Source: Nonomuraea zeae (GTDB lineage Bacteria > Actinomycetota > Actinomycetes > Streptosporangiales > Streptosporangiaceae). From it: a DNA stretch of 45,681 nt. The notes beneath the pieces are model-generated. The model searched no databases. It was not told where the DNA came from and saw only the letters and a list, made by a program, of their open reading frames with translations. The DNA lies in NCBI RefSeq assembly GCF_005889725.1, contig NZ_VCKX01000073.1, positions 1-45,681 on the forward strand, in the 5' to 3' direction. The position numbers and the translations under genes were made by a program. Below are positions 31,402 through 39,076 of this stretch, one piece after another. Position 1 is the stretch's first letter. The number at the start of each line of letters is the position of its first letter.

Positions 31402-32341
31402 ACAGGTGCTCCCTCGCGGTGGCGGGGTCGGCGAACGGCGCGGCCAGCGCGGCCGCGGCGGCCGCGTCCATCTCGGCCCGCGCCCGCTGCTCGACCGCGT
31501 CGATCTCGGCGGCGGGCACGCCGTCGGCCAGCAGGCCCGCGCGCAGCCGGGCGATCGGCTCGCGGCGCTTGATCCGCTCCAGCTCGCCGGGCCGCCGGTA
31601 GGTCTCGGCGTCGCCGATGTAGTGGCCGACCAGCCGCTCGGTCATGCACTCCAGCAGGGTCGGCCCGCCGCCCTCGCGGGCGACCTCCAGGGCGTCGCGC
31701 ACGTGGAAGCGCACCGCCTCGGCGTCGTTGCCGTCGATCCGGTGCCCCGGCATGCCGTACGCCGCGGCGCGGCCGGCCAGGCGCGGGCTGCGCACCATGT
31801 CGGCGATCGGGGTCAGCTCGGAATAGCGGTTGTTCTCGCAGACGAACACCACGGGCAGGGCGAAGGCGGCGGCGAAGTTCATCGCCTCGTGCACCGCGCC
31901 CTGGTTCATCGCGCCGTCGCCGAAGACGGTCACCGCGGCCCGGTTCGAGCCGTCGAAGCGGCCCGCCAGCGCCGCGCCGCAGGCGATCGGCGCGCCCGCG
32001 CCCACGATCGAGTTCTCGCCGTGGAAGCCGTACTCGGCGGCGGTGAAGTACGCCGAGCCGCCCCGGCCGCCGTTGACGCCGGTCGCCCGGCCCATCAGCT
32101 CGGCGAACAGCGGCTCCGCCGGCACGCCCCTGGCCAGCGCCCAGCCGTGGCCGCGGTAGGTCGCGAACAGCGCGTCCTGCGGCTCCAGCTCGTCACACGC
32201 CCCGACCGGGATGGCCTCCTGGCCGATGCACAGGTGCACGGAGCCGACGACGGGCCCCTCGGCCCGCAGGTCGCGCACCTTCTCCTCGAACGCGCGGATC
32301 CGCCACATGGCCAGCAGATCCGCGAGCCTTCTCTCGCTCAT
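31394..32341 (-). CDS. TPP-dependent 2-oxo acid/acetoin-type dehydrogenase E1, alpha subunit
   Basis: A 315-aa E1 alpha subunit (PdhA/AcoA type). Motifs are HLCIGQEAIPVGAC, YRGHGWALARG (62-72) and the TPP/Mg site GDGAMNQGAVHEAMNFAA (141-158) ending in CENNRYSE (168-175). A GRGGS takes the place of the common GKGGS loop. With the beta subunit it decarboxylates or cleaves a 2-oxo acid or an alpha-hydroxyketone. Its ATG overlaps the lyase stop (ATGA). In this operon the likely role is the last carbon-carbon cleavage of the pathway (inference). Acetoin as substrate is possible, but other enzymes here are not acetoin enzymes. Confidence 0.92.
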   Translation of the reverse strand: MSERRLADLLAMWRIRAFEEKVRDLRAEGPVVGSVHLCIGQEAIPVGACDELEPQDALFATYRGHGWALARGVPAEPLFAELMGRATGVNGGRGGSAYFTAAEYGFHGENSIVGAGAPIACGAALAGRFDGSNRAAVTVFGDGAMNQGAVHEAMNFAAAFALPVVFVCENNRYSELTPIADMVRSPRLAGRAAAYGMPGHRIDGNDAEAVRFHVRDALEVAREGGGPTLLECMTERLVGHYIGDAETYRRPGELERIKRREPIARLRAGLLADGVPAAEIDAVEQRARAEMDAAAAAALAAPFADPATAREHLYA

Positions 32342-33678
32342 CGCTCATTCCTCCATGCGTCCAGGGCTGCGGCGCAGATCGCCTCCGCATCGCCGATGTA
32401 GGACTCGGGCGGGATGGGCAGCGCGCCCAGACTGGCGAGGTCGTCGGGCCCGGCGACCTCGCGCAGCGCGTCGGCCAGCTCCCGCCCGTGCTCGCGCGCC
32501 TCGTGCGCCGCCTTGTAGACCAGGTCGTGCGCCCGTTCCCGGCCGAGCGCGGGGGCCAGGCGCATCATGTACGCCTCGGCCATGATCAGGCCGCCTTCCG
32601 CGCCCAGGTTGGCCCGCATGGCCTCGGGGTAGACCCGCAGCCCGGCGGTCACCTCGGCGGCCGTGGCCAGCGCGCCGGCGGCCAGCTCGGCCAGCAGCGG
32701 CACGACGTACCACTCGACCTGCCACTCGCCCGCCGCCCGCTCGTGCCCGGCCTCCATCGCGCGGAACAGGCCGGAGCTGAGCGCCCCCGCCGTGCCCGAC
32801 ATGCCGATGACGGCCTCGCAGCCGATCGGGTTGGCCTTCTGCGGCATCGTCGAGGACGCGCCGCGGTGGTGGCCGCCCGCCTCTCGCACCTCGCCGACCT
32901 CGGTCCTCGACAGGTCCACGACCTCGCGGGCGAAGCGCGCGGCCGTCGCCGCCAGGGACGCGCAGGTCACGCCGAACTCGGCGACGCCGTCCCTGGCCAC
33001 GTGCCACGGGACCTCGGTCGTGCGCAGCCCGAGCCGGCCGGCCAGCCCTTCGCGCACTTCCGACGAGCGCTCGCCCATCGCCGCGGACGTGCCGCCGGCG
33101 CCGAACAGCGACACGACCCGCACCTGCCGCGCCGCCGCGCTCACTCGCTCGCGCTGCCGGGCCGTCTCCGCCAGCAGCACCGCCATCTTCGCCCCGAAGG
33201 TCGTGGGTACGGCCTGCTGGGCGTGCGTGCGGGCGGCGACGACGGTGCCGGCGTGCGCGGCCACGAGCCGGGCGAGCGCGTCGCCGAACGAGCCGAGCAG
33301 CTCGGCCAGGCGGTCGAGGGCCTCGCCCATCTGCAGGGCCAGGCCGGTGTCCATGATGTCCTGCGTGGTCGCGCCGTAGTGGACGCGGCCGTTGGGCCCG
33401 TCGGGCAGCGCCGCGGCGATCATCCGCACCAGCGGGAGGATGGGGTAGCCGACGTTGACGGCCTCCGACCAGAGGCGCTCCACGTCGATGTTGCCCGGCA
33501 CGCACGCCCCGGCGATGGCCCGCGCGTCGGTCTCGGAGATCACGCCCGCCTCGGCCTGCGCCCGGGCGAGCGCGGCCTCGGTGCGCAGCCAGGCCGCCAC
33601 GGTCCGGTCGGCCGAGAAGATCTCCGTCATGCCGTCGTCGCCGAAGAGCTCGGGCAGCAGCTTGAACGTCTGGCGCAC
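32338..33678 (-). CDS. Fumarase/aspartase-superfamily lyase (PcaB/adenylosuccinate lyase-like)
   Basis: A 446-aa, all-helical tetrameric-type lyase. The superfamily signature GASSTMPQKANP is at 273-284 and contains the catalytic-loop Ser. HYGATTQDIMDTG (100-112) and ARTHAQQAVPTTFG (149-162) are the other two conserved substrate regions. They resemble 3-carboxy-cis,cis-muconate cycloisomerase and adenylosuccinate lyase more than fumarase. These enzymes add or eliminate across a carbon next to a carboxylate. GTG 33678, 2 nt after the SDR stop, is my start; it is conserved in sense but lacks a close ribosome site, and the later ATG in MTEIFSADR is an alternative. The actual substrate is unknown. 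Confidence 0.9.
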   Translation of the reverse strand: MRQTFKLLPELFGDDGMTEIFSADRTVAAWLRTEAALARAQAEAGVISETDARAIAGACVPGNIDVERLWSEAVNVGYPILPLVRMIAAALPDGPNGRVHYGATTQDIMDTGLALQMGEALDRLAELLGSFGDALARLVAAHAGTVVAARTHAQQAVPTTFGAKMAVLLAETARQRERVSAAARQVRVVSLFGAGGTSAAMGERSSEVREGLAGRLGLRTTEVPWHVARDGVAEFGVTCASLAATAARFAREVVDLSRTEVGEVREAGGHHRGASSTMPQKANPIGCEAVIGMSGTAGALSSGLFRAMEAGHERAAGEWQVEWYVVPLLAELAAGALATAAEVTAGLRVYPEAMRANLGAEGGLIMAEAYMMRLAPALGRERAHDLVYKAAHEAREHGRELADALREVAGPDDLASLGALPIPPESYIGDAEAICAAALDAWRNER

Positions 33679-33680
33679 GA

Positions 33681-34439
33681 TCAGCTCATCTCCAGTCCGC
33701 CGTCGACGTTCAGCGCCTGGCCGGTGATGAACGAGGCCAGGTCGCTGGCCAGGAACAGCACCGCGGAGGCGACCTCCGCCGGCCGCCCCGGACGCCGCAG
33801 CGGCGAGCGCTCGCTGACCTCCTTGAGGTAGCCGTGGCCCGCGTCCGGTCCGAAGCGCCGGTCGCGGTCGCTGATGATGTCGTCCCACATGTTCGTCAGG
33901 AACACGCCGGGGCAGACCGCGTTCACCCGCACCGGGGCCAGCGCCTCGGCCGCCGACTTCGTCAGCGACAGCAGCGCGGTCTTGGTGGCCGAGTAGTGGG
34001 CGGCGTTCGGCCGGCCCGAGCGGGCGGCGACCGAGGCCAGGGTGACGATCGAGCCGCCGCCCTGCTCGGCCATCCGCCGCCCGACGGCCTGGGTCAGCCA
34101 GAACGTGGCGTTCAGGTTGACGTCCACGATCCGCAGCCACTCGGCGGGCTCGATGTCGAGCAGCGGGGTGGTGCGCATGATCCCGGCGCAGTTCACCAGC
34201 ACGTCGATCCGGTCAGGGCCCGCCGCCAGGGCCGCGGCCTGGGCCGGGTCGGTGAGGTCGGCCGCCCGCGCGGGCACGCCCAGCTCGGCCGCCGCCTCGG
34301 TGAGCCGCGGCCCCTCCAGGTCGGAGAGCACGACGTCCGCTCCGGCGTCGGCGAGCGCGCGGGCGCAGGCGAACCCGAGACCTCCCGCGCCACCCGTGAC
34401 GAGTGCCGTGCGGCCCGTCAGGTCGATCGTGACAGCCAT
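33681..34439 (-). CDS. Short-chain dehydrogenase/reductase (SDR)
   Basis: A 252-aa classical SDR: TGGAGGLG (15-22) for the cofactor, NCAG (83-86), and catalytic Ser136, Tyr149 and Lys153. The Asp at the end of the second strand (VVLSD) favours NAD over NADP. It is the first gene of the 11-gene operon and probably oxidises a hydroxyl of the imported substrate or of a later acid. ATG 34439 is chosen for the best fit to the family N-terminus; an ATG at 34463 adjoins the operator and would add 8 residues. Immediately upstream lie the operator and a plausible promoter. Confidence 0.92.
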   Translation of the reverse strand: MAVTIDLTGRTALVTGGAGGLGFACARALADAGADVVLSDLEGPRLTEAAAELGVPARAADLTDPAQAAALAAGPDRIDVLVNCAGIMRTTPLLDIEPAEWLRIVDVNLNATFWLTQAVGRRMAEQGGGSIVTLASVAARSGRPNAAHYSATKTALLSLTKSAAEALAPVRVNAVCPGVFLTNMWDDIISDRDRRFGPDAGHGYLKEVSERSPLRRPGRPAEVASAVLFLASDLASFITGQALNVDGGLEMS

Positions 34440-34463
34440 CCCCGATGGTCTCCCTCTGTCCAT

Positions 34464-34475
34464 TCAAACGATTGA
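34464..34475. promoter_or_regulatory. Operator TCAAACGATTGA before the SDR gene, with a degenerate partner at 34518
   Basis: A CpG-centred palindrome covering the predicted start (near 34473) of the promoter at 34509-34480. A second, half-degenerate copy, TCAATCGTTTTT, is at 34518-34529; the centres are 54 bp apart, about five helical turns. It is the same word as at 30405 and 26143. Confidence 0.78.
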
Positions 34476-34479
34476 CCTG

Positions 34480-34509
34480 AACATAGCAGCGGCCTCACAA
34501 ACGGAACAA
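34480..34509 (-). promoter_or_regulatory. Promoter of the 11-gene operon
   Basis: Leftward -35 TTGTTC (34509-34504), 18-bp spacer, -10 TATGTT (34485-34480). It is framed by the two operator copies, fitting repression by looping or by blocking the start site. Confidence 0.6.
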
Positions 34510-34554
34510 GAGGGAGGTCAATCGTTTTTATTGGGAAATTTCCCCCGGCTTAAC

Positions 34555-34577
34555 GCCCGCGGGCCTCGCCCGCGGGC
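34555..34577. terminator. Hairpin after the AOR-family gene
   Basis: GCCCGCGGGC (34555-34564) and an identical palindromic copy (34568-34577), separated by CTC, form a 10-bp stem with a 3-nt loop, 14 bp past the stop of the leftward AOR gene. A 12-bp palindrome GGGAAATTTCCC lies at 34533-34544 beyond it. Confidence 0.7.
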
Positions 34578-34590
34578 TCCGCGCCCGGGG

Positions 34591-36378
34591 TCAGACCTCG
34601 GTGTCGTGCCAGCCGAGCTCGGCGTGGAAGGCGGCGCGGGCCCGCTCGAACGCCGCCCGCTCCAGTACCGCCCCCCGGTGCGGGCCCTCCGTGATCGGCT
34701 CGTCGTGCATCCGGTCCGGCAGCTCGTCGGGTCCGCCGCCGCCCTCGCGGACCGCGTACGTCCGCAGCCCGTCCAGCCGCCGCTGCCCGGCCGCCAGCAG
34801 GTCCTCCAGGGTGAAGGAGGTCCCGAGCACGGCGGTCACCAGCGCGGTCAGGCGGTCGATGGTCAGCGGCCTGGTCGGGGTCGAGGCGAACACGCACAGG
34901 TTGAGCGCGTCGAGCCCGCTCCACAGCCGCAGCAGCCGGGCGCTGCGCCGCCCCCGCTCGGCGTCCAGCAGGGCGACCGGCGCGGGCTCGGCCCCCACCC
35001 GCCGGGCCTCGGGGAAGCTGTAGGCCAGCCCGGCGTCGGGGTCGAAGTCGAGGTCGTGCTCCAGGGCGTCGTAGCGGGGGCCGCCGGGCGCGATGGCGTA
35101 CCCGAGCCCGATCCCCGGCTGGATCCGCGGGTCGAAGCAGGGCAGCTCCGCCCCCTTGACGGTCATCGCGTACGCGGCCGTCCGCGGCCCCAGCTTTGCC
35201 GCCGCCCGCGCCGCCCCTTCGGCGAGCAGGTCGCCCAGGGCGCCGCCGCGCGCCGCGACGTCCCTGATCAGCCCCGGCAGCGCCGCCGCCGCGCCGAACG
35301 CGGGCCCGCCCGCCAGCAGGCCGCGCTGCGCGCACTCCATCGCGAAGGCGAGCGTCCCGCCGAGTGAGACGGGGTCGAGGCCGAGGTCGTTGCAGAGCGC
35401 GTTCGCGGTGAGGACGGTGTCGAGGTCGTCGATCCCGAGGTTCCAGCCGAGCGACAGGAACGCCTCCTGGCCCAGCCCGCCGGAGCGCCGCTCGGGGATG
35501 TCCGGCGCGTACACCTTGAGGCAGTCGTTCGGGCAGCCGGGACACGCGCCCGTGGTGGCCACCGCCCGGCCGTCGTAGCCGGTCGCGCCGGGAACCCGCA
35601 TCCCGGTCGCGCCGGGGACGGAGAAGTTCCGCACGGAGGCGTACCCGGGGTCGAGCGGGTCGCCCACCCACCCGGCGAACCCGGGCTCCCCGGCCTGCAG
35701 CGCGGCGAGCGGGTTGGTGCTCAGCGCGGCCCGGTAGGCGGCGGCCACCCCGGCGACCACGCCGGGGTCGGCGACCTCGGCCGGGGCGTCGCCCGCGCAC
35801 ACGATCGCCTTGAGGTTCTTGGCGCCGAAGACCGCGCCGAGCCCGTACCGGCCGGCGGCGTAGGCGCCATCGGTCACCACGCTCGCGTACCGCACGAGGT
35901 TCTCCCCGGCGGGACCGATCGCCGCGACGTGCGCCGCCGCGCCGTGCCTGGCCCGCAGCGCGTCGGTCGTCGCGCCGGTGCCCAGCCCGCGCAGCTCGCG
36001 CGCGTCGTGCAGGGAGACCTCCCCGCCCTCGATCAGCAGGTACGACAGCCGCCCGGCCCGCCCCGTCACCGCCAGCGCCTTGGCGCCCGCCCCGCGCATC
36101 CCCGCAGCGAACGGGCCCAGGGCGTGCGCCTCGCCGGCCACCCCCGTCAACGGCGACTTGGCCAGGAACACCGCCTTGGCCAGCCCGGGCGCCGCCGTCC
36201 CGCCCAGCATCCCGGCCGCCACGTACAGCAGGGCCCGCGGATCGTACGGGTCCAGCCCGGCCGGCGTCCGCTCGGCCAGCAGCCGCAGCCCCAGTATCGA
36301 GCCGCCATAGTGGCCGGGCTCGGCCGAGCGATATTCGCGTTCGACGTCTCCGCTGGTCAAGTTCACGATGAACGGCAC
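34591..36378 (-). CDS. Aldehyde:ferredoxin oxidoreductase (AOR) family tungsto-enzyme
   Basis: A 595-aa member of the AOR family, whose characterised members carry a tungsten bis-pterin and a [4Fe-4S] cluster and interconvert aldehydes and acids with ferredoxin. The cluster ligands are Cys279, Cys282 and Cys286 (CPGCPNDC) plus Cys495 (LNLCVF). GGSILGLRLL and AKSPLTG in the N-terminal domain, and FGAKNLKAIV and DLDTV in the middle, fit pterin binding. GTG 36378 has AGGAGG 7 nt upstream. VPGATGM and VPGATGY form a small tandem duplication before the cluster. It lies upstream of the unknown operon but has its own terminator. AOR is unusual in aerobic actinomycetes. Confidence 0.9.
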   Translation of the reverse strand: MPFIVNLTSGDVEREYRSAEPGHYGGSILGLRLLAERTPAGLDPYDPRALLYVAAGMLGGTAAPGLAKAVFLAKSPLTGVAGEAHALGPFAAGMRGAGAKALAVTGRAGRLSYLLIEGGEVSLHDARELRGLGTGATTDALRARHGAAAHVAAIGPAGENLVRYASVVTDGAYAAGRYGLGAVFGAKNLKAIVCAGDAPAEVADPGVVAGVAAAYRAALSTNPLAALQAGEPGFAGWVGDPLDPGYASVRNFSVPGATGMRVPGATGYDGRAVATTGACPGCPNDCLKVYAPDIPERRSGGLGQEAFLSLGWNLGIDDLDTVLTANALCNDLGLDPVSLGGTLAFAMECAQRGLLAGGPAFGAAAALPGLIRDVAARGGALGDLLAEGAARAAAKLGPRTAAYAMTVKGAELPCFDPRIQPGIGLGYAIAPGGPRYDALEHDLDFDPDAGLAYSFPEARRVGAEPAPVALLDAERGRRSARLLRLWSGLDALNLCVFASTPTRPLTIDRLTALVTAVLGTSFTLEDLLAAGQRRLDGLRTYAVREGGGGPDELPDRMHDEPITEGPHRGAVLERAAFERARAAFHAELGWHDTEV

Positions 36379-36532
36379 GGCAAAGCCTCCTGCGCATGAA
36401 GAAAAAGGGGTCGGCGCACGACGTCGGGCGGCCACGCGGGAGACGGGTGTCCCGCGGCGCGTGCCCTCCGCCGGTCCTGGAGCGGCACGACATCACATGA
36501 CGCGGGGCGGGCGCAAGCCTGCTACGGCCTGC

Positions 36533-37136
36533 TCATGGCCGGTCCGGGTGGGCCAGGAGCCGGCGCGACAGGCCGCGGGCCGCCGAGACGACGGGCGGGA
36601 CGAGCGCTCCCGGCCGGGGATCGCCGAGCCGCACCACGACCGACAGGGCCGCGACGACCTCGTCGGCCGCGTCCCGCACGGGCGCCGCCACCGACACCGC
36701 GTCCAGCGTCACCTGCCGGTCGCTGATGACGTAGCCGTCGCGCCGCACCTCGGCCAGCGCCCACCGCAGCCGGCCGGAGTCGGCGATGGTCCGGTCGGTG
36801 AACGTCGCCAGCGGCCCCGCCAGGTACCGCTCCTGCTCGGCCGGCGGCGCGTAGGCCAGCAGCACGAGGCCGACGCCCGTGGCGTGCGCGGGGACGCGGC
36901 CGCCGACGCGGCCGTGCACCCCGACGGCGTCCCTGCTGGAGATGCGCTCCAGGTACAGGACGTCGGGCCCGTCCAGGACGGCGAGCTGGACGTGCTGGTG
37001 GGTGGCCTCGTACAGGTCCTCCAGGAACGGCATGGCCGCCTCGCGCAGCCCCAGCCCGCGCGGGGCCAGCGCGGCCACCTCCCTGGACGCCGCCCTGGAC
37101 GCCGCTGTGGACCGTCGCGCCGTTGGTCGTGGTCAT
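36533..37136 (-). pseudogene. IclR-family regulator lacking its DNA-binding domain
   Basis: From about 37078 leftward the sequence encodes a good 181-aa IclR effector domain: REAAMPFLEDLYEATHQHVQLAVLDG, VLYLERISS, PAHATGVGLVLLAY, GYVISDRQVTLDAVSVAAPVRD, ending in ARGLSRRLLAHP. The roughly 60-residue helix-turn-helix that should precede it is absent. A normal start (ATG 37136 with GGAGGAGG upstream) lies only 58 bp before the effector domain and in a different frame. The junction holds an exact 12-bp tandem duplication (37081-37092 and 37093-37104), consistent with a deletion or slippage scar. A free-standing effector domain from GTG 37078 is possible but has no properly spaced ribosome site. 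It probably once controlled the AOR gene. Confidence 0.7.
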
Positions 37137-37294
37137 GACCGCCGCCTCCTCCGGTCGACCCCTCACCTCCGTCTCATGTTCTTGGTGCGAAAGTCTTCCG
37201 TCCAGCGGTGAACGCGGTATCGCAGGCTCGCTCGGGCTCGTATGTTTCGGGCGCAACCACCCCTTCCGTCCCGTTCTCCGAAGGAGTCGTGCAC

Positions 37295-38893
37295 ATGGCG
37301 CCCACCCCCTCGCCGTCCCGTCGCCGGAGATCGCCGGCCGTCCTCGCCGCAGCGGTGCTCCTCGCCGCCTCGCCGCTCGTCCCGCTCCCCGCCGCCGCCT
37401 CGCCGGTCGCCGACCGGCCGGTGGTGCGTACCGACACGGGTCTCGTACGCGGTGCGCGCGCCGGCGGCGTGGACAGCTTCCTCGCCCTCCCGTACGCCGC
37501 CCCGCCCGTCGGCGACCTGCGCTGGCGGGCCCCGCGACCGGCCCGATCCTGGAGCGGCGTGCGCGACGCGGCCCGGTGGGGCAACCGGTGCCCGGCCGCC
37601 GCCGGCTCCAACGGCCCGCGTTCGGAGACCGAGGACTGCCTCTACCTGAACGTGTTCCGCCCGTCGGGCACGCAGGCCGGCCGGCGGTTGCCCGTCCTGT
37701 TCTGGATCCACGGCGGCGGCCTGGTCAACGGCTCGGCGAACCAGCACGACGGCACGCTGATCGCCCAGCTCGAGGACGTCGTCGTGGTCAGCGTCAACTA
37801 CCGCCTCGGCGTGCTCGGCTTCCTCGCCCATCCGGCGCTGACCGCGGAGGCGGGGCAGTCGGGCAACTACGGCCTGCTCGACCAGCAGGCGGCGCTGCGC
37901 TGGGTGCGGCGCAACATCGGCGCGTTCGGCGGCGATCCCCGGCAGGTGACCATCGACGGGGAGTCGGCGGGCGGGTTCTCCGTCTGCGCCCACCTGACCG
38001 CGCCCGCCTCGGCCGGGCTCTTCGGCCGGGGCATCATCCAGAGCGGCTCCTGCGTCAGCCGCCCGGTGGCCGAGGGAGAGCAGTCCGGCACGTCCATCGC
38101 GGCCACGCTCGGCTGCCCCGACGACGGGGCGGCCGTCGCGTGCCTGCGGGCATTGAGCGCGGCGCGGCTGGTGGACGGGCCGCAGTTCACCTCGTTCGTG
38201 CACGGCGGCCCGGTGCTGCCGGAGAGCCCCGACACCGCCGTACGGGCCGGCCGCTTCCAGCGGGTGCCCCTGATCGTGGGCTCCAACCGTGACGAGGGCC
38301 GTACCTTCCTGCAGGGCAACCGGGGCTGGAGCCGGCAGCGGTACGAGGAGTGGGTGCGCGCGCTCTTCGGCGGCCGGGCCGACGCCGTCCTGGCCCGGTA
38401 TCCGTGGCCGGCGCAGTCCGACCAGTTCACCTCGGCGTACCTCACGGGGGCGATCTTCACGGACTCGGGCTTTCTGGCGGGCATCGGCGGCTGCTCCACG
38501 CTGCGCTTCATCGAGGCCCTGTCCGCCCACACCCGCGTGTACGGCTACCGCTTCGACCACCGCACGGGGCCCGGCCTGACTCCGGAGCCGATCGGCTACG
38601 AGTGGGGCGCCGGGCACGCGGCGGAGCTGGCCTACCTGTGGCCGAGCTTCGACAACGGGACGCCGATCGCGCCCACGTTCGACGCCGCCGAGCGCCGGCT
38701 GGCGCGGGACATGGTGCACTACTGGGGCGCGTTCACGCGTACGGGACGGCCGCAGGCGCGGGGCTCGGCGGGCTGGCCGGACGTCAACAGGACCTCCCTG
38801 ATCATGTCGCTGCGCGCGGGAGGCCGCTCGACGCCGGTCCCGTCGGCGACCATGGCGGCCGAGCACAACTGCGACCTGTGGGAGGCGAGCTGA
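37295..38893 (+). CDS. Secreted type-B carboxylesterase
   Basis: A 532-aa alpha/beta-hydrolase. Residues 1-35 form a signal peptide (RRRSPAVLAAAVLLAASPLVPLPAAASP, with cleavage near AAA|SP). It has EDCLYLNV (113-120), oxyanion-hole HGGG (139-142), nucleophile Ser224 in GESAGG, an acid in NRDEGRT and the catalytic His in GAGHAAEL. Paired cysteines (around 99/115 and further on) fit an extracellular disulfide protein. ATG 37295 follows AAGGAG with an 8-nt gap. Substrate unknown; secreted members often hydrolyse acyl esters on plant polymers, which would suit the window, but this is inference. Confidence 0.92.
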   Translation: MAPTPSPSRRRRSPAVLAAAVLLAASPLVPLPAAASPVADRPVVRTDTGLVRGARAGGVDSFLALPYAAPPVGDLRWRAPRPARSWSGVRDAARWGNRCPAAAGSNGPRSETEDCLYLNVFRPSGTQAGRRLPVLFWIHGGGLVNGSANQHDGTLIAQLEDVVVVSVNYRLGVLGFLAHPALTAEAGQSGNYGLLDQQAALRWVRRNIGAFGGDPRQVTIDGESAGGFSVCAHLTAPASAGLFGRGIIQSGSCVSRPVAEGEQSGTSIAATLGCPDDGAAVACLRALSAARLVDGPQFTSFVHGGPVLPESPDTAVRAGRFQRVPLIVGSNRDEGRTFLQGNRGWSRQRYEEWVRALFGGRADAVLARYPWPAQSDQFTSAYLTGAIFTDSGFLAGIGGCSTLRFIEALSAHTRVYGYRFDHRTGPGLTPEPIGYEWGAGHAAELAYLWPSFDNGTPIAPTFDAAERRLARDMVHYWGAFTRTGRPQARGSAGWPDVNRTSLIMSLRAGGRSTPVPSATMAAEHNCDLWEAS

Positions 38894-39064
38894 GTGCCAT
38901 GAGGCTGGCGCTCGGCGGGACGGAGGTGAGGCTACGGCGAGGAGCCGCTGGACGGCGCTGAAGGCCCGGAAGCCGACGCTTTAGTGCCGCAGACGTTTCG
39001 CCTATTTCGTGACGATAAAACCGACTTTTAATTCCTGTCACCATAAGTCGGTCGATGTCCGAAG

Positions 39065-39070
39065 TAAGGT
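39065..39070 (+). promoter_or_regulatory. -10 box TAAGGT giving a leaderless ROK transcript
   Basis: TAAGGT lies exactly 6 nt before the ATG at 39077 and no Shine-Dalgarno is present, so the transcript should begin at the start codon. The preceding 60 bp are AT-richer (GATAAAACC, CTTTTAATTCC), typical of a promoter region. Confidence 0.5.
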
Positions 39071-39076
39071 GTTTGC

